Source: Corallococcus macrosporus DSM 14697
GTDB lineage: Bacteria > Myxococcota > Myxococcia > Myxococcales > Myxococcaceae
NCBI RefSeq assembly: GCF_002305895.1
Contig: NZ_CP022203.1
Span: 6,110,001 to 6,174,000 of the forward strand
Length of the DNA stretch: 64,000 nucleotides
Reading direction: 5' to 3'
In this document: positions 27,820-34,428 of the stretch, piece after piece
Layout of the letters: each line of letters starts with the position of its first letter
Numbering within the stretch: position 1 is the stretch's first letter
Translations under genes and position numbers: made by a program
Notes under the pieces: model-generated
Databases searched by the model: none
The model's input: the letters and a program-made list of their open reading frames with translations, nothing else
Told to the model about the DNA's origin: nothing

Positions 27820-27842
27820 CTCTTCGGCCGTGAGGGACGACG

Positions 27843-28859
27843 CTACGCGCGGACCGCCACCTCGCGGACGTCGCGAGACACCTCCCGAACCTCCACCTTC
27901 ACGTCGAGGAACTTCGCGATGGTGTGAAGCTGCGTCTCGGCGTGCCCGTCCAGCGGCAGCGTCCGGAACGCGCCCTCCTTCGCCAGCGCCAGGAGGAGCA
28001 GCAACTGGTCACACAGGTGCTCGCCCACCGGCACGTCCGCTTCCAGGTAGCGCTTCACCTCGGCCGCGAGCGCCTCGGCCACGGACTCCGCCCGCTTCCC
28101 GCGTTCACCAAAGCCGGTGAAGACCTCCGTGACGTGCTCGCTCTCCACCTCGGCGACCAGCACGTTGCCGGGGCCCAGCGGACGCTTCAGCTCCTCCGTC
28201 CGGAGCTCATCGGGCCGCCACTTCAGCGCGGCCCCCGCCGTGCCCAGCTCGCGCTGCGCCACGTCGAACGGAATCATCGCGATGACGGCCTTCAAGTCCC
28301 TGCGGAGCACCCGGCCGCGCTCCAGCAGGTGCAGCGGCTTCAGCGGCGCGGGGCGCACGTCCACCCGGAACCGCCCGCCCCCGGCCGGAAAGAAGCCGGC
28401 CCGCTCCAGCGTCGCCTCCACCGAAGGCCCCATGCGGCGGACCAGCGGCAGGTAGGCCCGCTGGAGGAAGTCGAACGGCGGCGCCAGCGGGTTGTGCGTC
28501 CCCCCTTCCAGCATCAGCGTGGAAGGCCCCTCCGCCAGGAGCAGGGCCGGCAGCACCGTCTGGAGCACCAGCGTCGCGCTGCCCGCGGTCCCCACCGCGA
28601 AGTGGTAGTTCCCGGCGGCCAGGGCGCGCGGGTGGAACGTCAGCTCGCGCGAGCCGAGCTCCGCGCCAGACACCTCCGCGGCCCCCACCGCCTCCGCGGC
28701 CTTCACCGACGTGAGGTGCTGACGCAGCAGGCCCGGCTTCTTCCGGCCCGCGCGGATGTTCTGGATGGTGAACGGCTGCCCCGTCACCAACGACAGCGCC
28801 AGCGAGGTGCGCAGCACCTGTCCTCCGCCTTCGCCCAACGAACCATCGATGCGCACCAT
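27843..28859 (-). CDS. rtcA: RNA 3'-terminal phosphate cyclase
   Basis: Converts RNA 3'-phosphate ends to 2',3'-cyclic phosphates using ATP through an enzyme-AMP intermediate. It is 338 residues, the same as E. coli RtcA. The N-terminus MVRIDGSLGEGGGQVLRTSL is the family signature. RAGRKKPGLLRQHL and the C-terminal GHAETQLHTI with the adenylated-histidine region (His 306-312) are present. A start 18 codons upstream is open but is rejected because ATG 28859 gives the conserved N-terminus and follows AGAGGAGG. It is downstream of rtcB, separated by a structured 168-bp spacer. Confidence 0.95.
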   Translation of the reverse strand: MVRIDGSLGEGGGQVLRTSLALSLVTGQPFTIQNIRAGRKKPGLLRQHLTSVKAAEAVGAAEVSGAELGSRELTFHPRALAAGNYHFAVGTAGSATLVLQTVLPALLLAEGPSTLMLEGGTHNPLAPPFDFLQRAYLPLVRRMGPSVEATLERAGFFPAGGGRFRVDVRPAPLKPLHLLERGRVLRRDLKAVIAMIPFDVAQRELGTAGAALKWRPDELRTEELKRPLGPGNVLVAEVESEHVTEVFTGFGERGKRAESVAEALAAEVKRYLEADVPVGEHLCDQLLLLLALAKEGAFRTLPLDGHAETQLHTIAKFLDVKVEVREVSRDVREVAVRA

Positions 28860-28928
28860 GGCGTCCTCCTCTTGCTGCCCGGCACTCACGAGCCACCCGC
28901 CACGCACTGACACGGCCGGGAAAATAGC

Positions 28929-28983
28929 GACGCCCGCGTCCCCATCCTGGCGACCTTTCGGTCTCTTGGGGAGCGCGGGCGTC
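28929..28983 (-). ncRNA. structured RNA element in the rtcB-rtcA spacer
   Basis: Read on the minus strand, GACGCCCGCG plus TCCCC pairs with GGGGA plus CGCGGGCGTC (15 bp, one bulged C). Within the closed region, GACC-GAAA-GGTC forms an inner hairpin with a GNRA tetraloop. The element is followed by TATTTT (28921-28926). It could act as an attenuator or terminator between rtcB and rtcA, or as a stable processed RNA. Confidence 0.5.
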
Positions 28984-29027
28984 TCGGTGTCTTCATCCCG
29001 GCATGGTCACCTCTCGGGCTCGGTTCG

Positions 29028-30263
29028 CTACCCCTTCACGCACACGACCTGCTTCAGGGTGTGGACCACCTCCACCAGGTCCGCCTGCGCCGCCATCACC
29101 GCGTCGATGGGCTTGTACGCAGCCGGCGTCTCGTCGATGACGTCCACGTCCTTGCGGCACTCCACGCCCGCGGTCGCCTTCACGTGGTCCTCCACCGTGA
29201 AGCGCCGCTTCGCCGCCTCACGCGACATCACCCGGCCCGCGCCGTGGCTGCAGGAGTGGAAGCTGTCCGCATTCCCCTTCCCGCGGACGATGTACGAACG
29301 CGCCCCCATGCTCCCGGGGATGATGCCCAGGTCGCCCTCACGCGCCCGCACCGCGCCCTTGCGCGTCACGAAGCAGTTCTTTCCGAAGTGGTGCTCACGC
29401 GAGATGTAGTTGTGATGGCAGTTCACCGCCGCGTCCTTCAGCTCGAACGGAGGCAGCTCGCCGCTCGACTGCAGCGCCTCCACCGCCTCCTGCAGCATGA
29501 GGGCCCGGTTCGTGGCGGCGAACTCCTGCGCCCAGCTCACCGCGAAGACGTAGTCCTCGAAGTGCTCCGTCCCTTCCGCCAGGTACGCCAGGTCCCCGTC
29601 CGGCAGGTTGATGAACCAGCGGCGCATGTCCTCCTTCGCCAGCTCGATGAAGTAGCTCCCGATGCGGTTCCCCACCCCACGCGAACCAGAGTGCAACATC
29701 AGCCACACGCCATCCGACTCATCGAGGCACAGCTCGATGAAGTGGTTCCCCGTCCCCAGCGTTCCCAGGTGCGCCAGCTCCGGCCCACGGCCGATGCGCG
29801 GGTGCTTCGCGGCGATGCGGTCATACCCCTCCACCAGCCGCGCCCACGCCTGCTGGTGCCGCGCCGGCGCCACACGCCACGCCCCCACGTCCTTGCGGCC
29901 ACCGTTGTCCGAGCGGCCGTGCGGCACCGCCCGCTCAATCGCCGAGCGCACCCCACGCAGCGAGTCCGGGAGCTGGTCCGCGCGCAGCGTCGTGCGGACG
30001 GCGATCATCCCGCAGCCGATGTCCACCCCCACCGCCGCCGGCACCACCGCTCCCACCGTGGGGACCACGCTCCCCACCGTCGCGCCGTAACCGCGGTGCA
30101 CGTCCGGCATCACCGCGACCCACTTGTGGATGAAGGGGAGGCCGCGCAGGTTGCGGAGCTGCTTCTTCGCCTCGTCCTCGAACGGAACCCCCACCGTCCA
30201 CGCCTTGATGGGGCGGCCCGCCTCGTCCGACAGCACCTCGTGGTTCCCGTTGTCGCGGCTCAT
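29028..30263 (-). CDS. rtcB: RNA-splicing ligase RtcB
   Basis: GTP- and Mn-dependent ligase that joins RNA 3'-phosphate (or cyclic phosphate) to 5'-OH ends. The protein is 411 residues (E. coli 408). Metal ligands are visible: D81 and C84 in GVDIGCGM, the GTLGTGNHFIEL motif, HSGSRGVGN, NCHHNYISREHH and the guanylated histidine in SCSHGAGRVMSR. The C-terminus AYKPIDAVMAAQADLVEVVHTLKQVVCVKG is typical. ATG 30263 follows GGTGGAG. It is transcribed from a sigma54 promoter and divergent from its regulator rtcR. Confidence 0.97.
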   Translation of the reverse strand: MSRDNGNHEVLSDEAGRPIKAWTVGVPFEDEAKKQLRNLRGLPFIHKWVAVMPDVHRGYGATVGSVVPTVGAVVPAAVGVDIGCGMIAVRTTLRADQLPDSLRGVRSAIERAVPHGRSDNGGRKDVGAWRVAPARHQQAWARLVEGYDRIAAKHPRIGRGPELAHLGTLGTGNHFIELCLDESDGVWLMLHSGSRGVGNRIGSYFIELAKEDMRRWFINLPDGDLAYLAEGTEHFEDYVFAVSWAQEFAATNRALMLQEAVEALQSSGELPPFELKDAAVNCHHNYISREHHFGKNCFVTRKGAVRAREGDLGIIPGSMGARSYIVRGKGNADSFHSCSHGAGRVMSREAAKRRFTVEDHVKATAGVECRKDVDVIDETPAAYKPIDAVMAAQADLVEVVHTLKQVVCVKG

Positions 30264-30320
30264 CGTCTCCACCTTTCCGTCGTCCGCCGGGCGCTGGGTC
30301 CCGGTCACGCTGGAGGGCTA

Positions 30321-30338
30321 GAGCAGCCGGCGTGCCAA
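30321..30338 (-). promoter_or_regulatory. sigma54 (-24/-12) promoter of rtcBA
   Basis: On the minus strand the sequence TTGGCACGCCGGCTGCTC has the GG and GC dinucleotides separated by exactly 10 bp, matching TGGCACG-N4-TTGC. Its 3' edge lies about 58 bp before the rtcB start. E. coli rtcBA is known to need sigma54 and RtcR, which agrees with the adjacent rtcR. Confidence 0.85.
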
Positions 30339-30376
30339 CCCCGCTCCCGAGGGAGGCCCTCCAGGCGAGGTGGCAT

Positions 30377-30408
30377 GTCCTATCTCTTGGGATAAAGTCC
30401 CTATCTCT
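30377..30408. promoter_or_regulatory. candidate RtcR binding region (direct repeats and dyad)
   Basis: An A/T-rich island in GC-rich DNA with two direct repeats, GTCC-TATCTCT (30377-30387) and GTCCC-TATCTCT (30397-30408), offset about 20 bp, or two helical turns. The dyad GGGA-TAAAG-TCCC lies between them. It sits upstream of the rtcBA promoter and touches the rtcR start codon, so it may serve as enhancer and autoregulatory site. Confidence 0.55.
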
Positions 30409-32037
30409 ATGGCGAAACCACGCGCGCGCAAGACGGTGGTCCTGGGGATGCTCGGGACGACGCTGGACAACGGTCAGGGGCCGCAGCGCTGGACGCGGTG
30501 GCGGCCCACGGTGGCGCTGTGCCAGCAGGAGGACCTGCTGGTGCACCGGCTGGAGCTGCTGCACCCGCCGAACGCGGCGGCGCTCGTGGCCACGCTGGAG
30601 CAGGACATCCAGCAGGTGTCACCGGAGACGGAGGTGCGGGCCACGCCCCTGGACCTCCGGAACCCGTGGGACCTGGAGGAGACCTACGGCGCGCTGCTCG
30701 ACTACGTGCGCGGCTACGCCTTCAACCCCGAGGCGGAGGACTACCTGGTCCACATCACCACGGGCACGCACATCGCGCAGATCTGCATGTTCCTGCTGGT
30801 GGAGAGCCGGCTCATCCCCGGCAGGCTGGTGCAGGTGTCACCCGACCCCAGGGACCGCGCGGGCGCGGGCACGCACACGCTCATCGACCTGGACCTGTCG
30901 CGGTACGACACGCTGGCGGCGCGCTTCCGGCAGGAGCAGCGTGAAGGCCTGGCCTTCCTCAAGTCCGGCATCGACACCCGCAACGCCGCGTTCAACCGCC
31001 TCATCGAGCGCATCGAACAGGTGGCCGTCCAGTCCCGGGCGCCCCTGCTCATCACCGGGCCCACGGGGGCGGGCAAGTCGCAGCTCGCGCGCCGCATCTA
31101 CGCCCTGAAGAAGGCCCGGCGCGGCGTGGCGGGCCCCTTCGTGGACCTCAACTGCGCCACGCTCCGGGGCGACGGCGCCATGTCCGCCCTCTTCGGTCAC
31201 GTGAAGGGCGCCTTCACGGGCGCGCTGAGCGACAGGCCCGGCCTGCTGCGGCAGGCGAATGGCGGGGTGCTGTTCCTGGATGAAATTGGTGAGCTGGGCG
31301 CGGACGAGCAGGCCATGCTGCTGCGCGCGCTGGAGGACAAGCGCTTCCTGCCCGTGGGCGCGGACCGCGAGGTGGAGAGCGACTTCCAGCTCATCGCCGG
31401 CACCAACCGCGACCTCCAGGTGGAGGTCGAACGCGGGCGCTTCCGCGAGGACCTGCTCGCGCGCATCAACCTGTGGACCTTCCGGCTCCCCGCGCTGCGC
31501 GAGCGCCCGGAGGACATCGCCCCCAACCTGCGCTTCGAACTGGACCAGTCCTCCGAGGCCGTGGGCACGCGCGTCACCATGAACAAGGAGGCCCAGGCGC
31601 GCTTCCTCGGCTTCGCCACGTCTCCCGAGGCGCGGTGGTCCGGCAACTTCCGAGACCTCAACGCCGCGGTGCTGCGCATGGCCACGCTGGCGGCCGGCGG
31701 ACGGATTACCCGGGACGTGGTGGACGAGGAGCTCGAACGGCTGCGCGACCAGTGGCGCCCCTCCGGCGCGAAGGCCGCCACGGCGACTGCGGACCTGGTC
31801 GCGGAGCTGCTGGGAGAGCGTCTCGCCAGCGAGCTGGACCGCTTCGACCGGGTCCAGCTCGCGGACGTGCTGAGCGTCTGCCGGGCGTCACGCTCGCTGT
31901 CGGACGCCGGGCGTGTGCTGTTCGCCCAGTCACGCGCCCAGAAGAAGAGCGTCAACGACGCGGACCGGCTGAAGAAGTACCTGGCCCGCTTCGGCCTCAC
32001 CTGGGCGGACCTCAGCGGGCAAGGCGCCGCGCCTTGA
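30409..32037 (+). CDS. rtcR: RtcR, sigma54 activator with CARF-type sensor domain
   Basis: A 542-residue enhancer-binding protein that activates rtcBA. The N-terminal ~180 residues (KTVVLGMLGTTLDNGQGPQRW, then YLVHITTGTHIAQICMFLLVES) match the RtcR CARF-related sensor domain, which in the family recognises RNA-end or cyclic nucleotide ligands. The AAA+ domain has Walker A TGPTGAGKSQ, GHVKGAFTGA (intact GAFTGA loop) and Walker B GGVLFLDEIGE. The C-terminal helix-turn-helix is at SRSLSDAGRVLFAQSR. ATG 30409 (MAKPRARKTVV) is chosen over an earlier ATG because conservation begins there. Confidence 0.95.
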   Translation: MAKPRARKTVVLGMLGTTLDNGQGPQRWTRWRPTVALCQQEDLLVHRLELLHPPNAAALVATLEQDIQQVSPETEVRATPLDLRNPWDLEETYGALLDYVRGYAFNPEAEDYLVHITTGTHIAQICMFLLVESRLIPGRLVQVSPDPRDRAGAGTHTLIDLDLSRYDTLAARFRQEQREGLAFLKSGIDTRNAAFNRLIERIEQVAVQSRAPLLITGPTGAGKSQLARRIYALKKARRGVAGPFVDLNCATLRGDGAMSALFGHVKGAFTGALSDRPGLLRQANGGVLFLDEIGELGADEQAMLLRALEDKRFLPVGADREVESDFQLIAGTNRDLQVEVERGRFREDLLARINLWTFRLPALRERPEDIAPNLRFELDQSSEAVGTRVTMNKEAQARFLGFATSPEARWSGNFRDLNAAVLRMATLAAGGRITRDVVDEELERLRDQWRPSGAKAATATADLVAELLGERLASELDRFDRVQLADVLSVCRASRSLSDAGRVLFAQSRAQKKSVNDADRLKKYLARFGLTWADLSGQGAAP

Positions 32038-32044
32038 GCCCGCG

Positions 32045-33454
32045 CTAGAGCATGGGCATGCCGCGCGTCGTCACGCCCTTGCCTCCGCTCGTGCTTCCGC
32101 CGCCCTCCCCGCCGCGGCCGAGGAGGTAGAACGACTCCTGCCGGGACACGAAGAACTTCCAGCCCTCCTCGGTGAGGTAGGCCGGGTCCTCCTGCATCAC
32201 GAAGACCTTCTGCCCGTCCCACTCCGGCACGGGCGTGGCGGTGTTCAGCTCGATGGCGATGTACGAGCCCTTGCGCAGCGTCTTGGAGTCCTCCTGCCGG
32301 CTCGCCGAACGGAAGTCGATGCTGGCGCCCAGCGCGTGGCCCTGGTTGCCCAGGGGGTGGCTGTACACCATGGCCTCGATGCCCTTCTCCTTCATCTCCG
32401 CCATCGTCTGCGTGTACACCTGCGCGGACGTGCGGCCCGGCCGCGAGGCGCGCAGCATCAGCGCGTCCTGGAGCTCCAGGGTGTTGGCCAGCGCCCGCTT
32501 GAGGCCCTCGGGCGCGTCCGTCTCTCCCTCGCGCAGCACGTAGGCCATCTTCTGCCAGTCGGAGTTCAGCCCCATGTAGGTGATGCCGAAGTCCACGTGC
32601 AGCAGGTCGCCCCGGAGGATGACGACGTCCTCCTTCGCCGGGGCCAGGAAGCCGCGCGAGGCGGCGCCGTCCGTGCCCTTGCGCTGCACGCGCAGGTCCG
32701 GCTGGAACCAGGTGTCCACGCCCAGCTCCCAGAGCCTGTCATAGAGGAAGCGGCGCACGTCGCCGACGGTCGTCTTGCCCGGCACCACCACCGCCGGGGA
32801 GAAGGCCTCCTTCACCACCGCCTCCGTCAGCATCACCAGCCGCTGGTAGTGCTGGAACTCCTCCGGGAGGCGCGTGTCCAGGTACTCCTCGATGAGCGGC
32901 GCGGCGCTGACGAAGCGGGGCTCCGCCTCCGCGCCCAGGGCCTCCACCAGGAAGGCGTAGCTGTCCCGCGTCAGGCTGCGCGTCACCCCGCGCTTGCCGC
33001 CAATGCCCAGCGCAATCGTCCGGGGCTGGTAGCGCGTGTTCAGGTCCGCCAGCACCTCCCGCGGCTTGCGGCCTTCGGCGGGCAGCTCGAAGAAGCGCGC
33101 GAGCGTGGCCTCCGAGTAGCCGGTGAGCGCGACGCGCTTGAGGCCCTCGGCCCCCGCGTCGACGAAGACGAAGATGTCCCGGTTGCCCGCGTAGGGGCGC
33201 GGCGGCGCGACGAACTGGGTGAGCGGGTCGTCGTGGAACTCCTCGTTGACCACGACCCACATGCCCACGCCATGGCGGCGCATCATGTCCAGGAGCATGG
33301 CGTGGCGCTTCTCCAGCCAGGACTCGCGCTCGGCGATCTGCTCCGACCAGGACATGAGGCGCGGCGGCGTGTCGTCAGCGGCGCCCTTTCGCCCCGTGGT
33401 GGCACAGGCGGCCAGCAGCAACAGCGGCAAGGCCGCCCACTTCACGGACTTCAT
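32045..33454 (-). CDS. M24-family (Xaa-Pro aminopeptidase-like) lipoprotein
   Basis: A 469-residue exported protein. The signal peptide MKSVKWAALPLLLLAACAT ends in a lipobox (LAAC). The first half is a creatinase-like N-terminal domain. The second half has the pita-bread fold of M24 peptidases, with LLHVDFGITYMGLNSDW, HPLGNQGHALGASID and SYIAIELNT supplying metal-ligand-like D, H and E residues. Some M24 members lack peptidase activity, so the substrate is open. It is convergent with rtcR, with a 7-bp gap between stops. Confidence 0.85.
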   Translation of the reverse strand: MKSVKWAALPLLLLAACATTGRKGAADDTPPRLMSWSEQIAERESWLEKRHAMLLDMMRRHGVGMWVVVNEEFHDDPLTQFVAPPRPYAGNRDIFVFVDAGAEGLKRVALTGYSEATLARFFELPAEGRKPREVLADLNTRYQPRTIALGIGGKRGVTRSLTRDSYAFLVEALGAEAEPRFVSAAPLIEEYLDTRLPEEFQHYQRLVMLTEAVVKEAFSPAVVVPGKTTVGDVRRFLYDRLWELGVDTWFQPDLRVQRKGTDGAASRGFLAPAKEDVVILRGDLLHVDFGITYMGLNSDWQKMAYVLREGETDAPEGLKRALANTLELQDALMLRASRPGRTSAQVYTQTMAEMKEKGIEAMVYSHPLGNQGHALGASIDFRSASRQEDSKTLRKGSYIAIELNTATPVPEWDGQKVFVMQEDPAYLTEEGWKFFVSRQESFYLLGRGGEGGGSTSGGKGVTTRGMPML

Positions 33455-34069
33455 GCGAGGACTCCCATCGAAGAAGGAGGCCCCACCCTATATCTCATGA
33501 CCGCCAGGGGGCCTCCGCCTCCAGAGCCCTTGGACTCTCTGGAGGCGGAGGGCCTGGGGCGCGCCCCCTCCCCTCACCCTGGAATTCCGCGCTCCAGCGC
33601 CTCTCCGGATGGACGCGTCCTCGACGTCCGCGTCACGTGGTCGTCGGCCCCCCGGTCCCGACGCGGCCACCCTTCAAGACGACGGCTGTCCCCCGACGCC
33701 GTCTGCTGGAGCGGGGTTTCCTCCCCCCGCGCCGAACTCAGAAGCTGGCGATCTGGAACTCGAAGTCGCTCTGGTCGAACGACTCCACGTCCAGCCCCCC
33801 CAGGTCCTCCGCGTCCCCCCCGCTGCCACTACTCCCCTTCGCGCGTCCCCCGAGCCGCCCCACGTCCCCTGACGAGTGCCCTCGTCCGACCGGGCGCCCC
33901 AGCCCCCGCCCATCGCCCCACGCCCCTCTTCAGGCGCCCAGATACCGCTCGCATCCCCACGGCCTCGCGCGTCACCACGAAACATCCGTCCCCCCGTTTC
34001 AGGGGCTCGCGACCAACGCCCCCTCAATCTCAGATACGGACCCAGCCCTTTTTCTTGTGCATTCTGTTC
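33455..34069. other. non-coding interval with one strong inverted repeat
   Basis: About 600 bp with no supported gene; open frames here are Arg/Gly/Pro-rich shadows. A 15-bp perfect inverted repeat, CCTCCGCCTCCAGAG / CTCTGGAGGCGGAGG with a 10-nt loop, lies at 33512-33551, upstream of the M24 lipoprotein gene, and could be an operator or leader hairpin. Confidence 0.4.
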
Positions 34070-34106
34070 AAAAAAATCCGGGGCGCCCCCGAGCGGGAGC
34101 GCCCCG
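34070..34106 (-). terminator. intrinsic terminator of the sigma/CHAT/peptide operon
   Basis: On the minus strand a GC-rich hairpin (GGGGCGCTCCCG / CGGGGGCGCCCC, 12 bp with one mismatch and a very short loop) is followed by GGATTTTTTT. This is a canonical Rho-independent terminator. It lies 55 bp past the stop of the 56-residue peptide gene, supporting that gene as the last of the operon. Confidence 0.85.
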
Positions 34107-34161
34107 TGAAACCTGTATCGCCCGCGCGATTCAGGACAAACCAGGAATCTGTCACCTGGGT

Positions 34162-34332
34162 TCAGCCGGCATCGCTTGGTTCATCCGGCTGGGACGCCGT
34201 CATCACGGACATCTTCGCCGAGAACGGCGGGTGTGCCGTGAGCCCCGGCGTGGGCTCCGGCGGCGGATCATGCGGATTGATGCTGACCACGGCCCCGTCG
34301 CGCGCTGGCTTCTTCGCGAGCTTCTTCCCCAT
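34162..34332 (-). CDS. 56-residue hypothetical peptide downstream of CHAT anti-sigma gene
   Basis: A small gene starting ATG 34332, preceded by AGAGGGGG at good spacing. The product MGKKLAKKPARDG... has a basic N-terminus, a Pro-rich middle (INPHDPPPEPTPGLTAHPP) and an acidic C-terminus, and no cysteine. It lies between the CHAT-protease gene and the operon terminator on one strand. Function unknown. It could be a substrate, activator or structural partner of the CHAT protease, but this is inference from position. Confidence 0.6.
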   Translation of the reverse strand: MGKKLAKKPARDGAVVSINPHDPPPEPTPGLTAHPPFSAKMSVMTASQPDEPSDAG

Positions 34333-34428
34333 CGCATCCCCCTCTGCGCGGCACCGGCGGCGTCCGGCGGCATGCCGGCATCCCCGCCTCCGCATCGGTA
34401 CTACGCGGCGAGTCGGATTTCTTGACGC

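Noticed and set aside
33609-34027. Small open frames in the gap before the CHAT operon
   Set aside because: Pro/Arg/Gly-rich composition, no ribosome-binding site and no recognisable motif on either strand.
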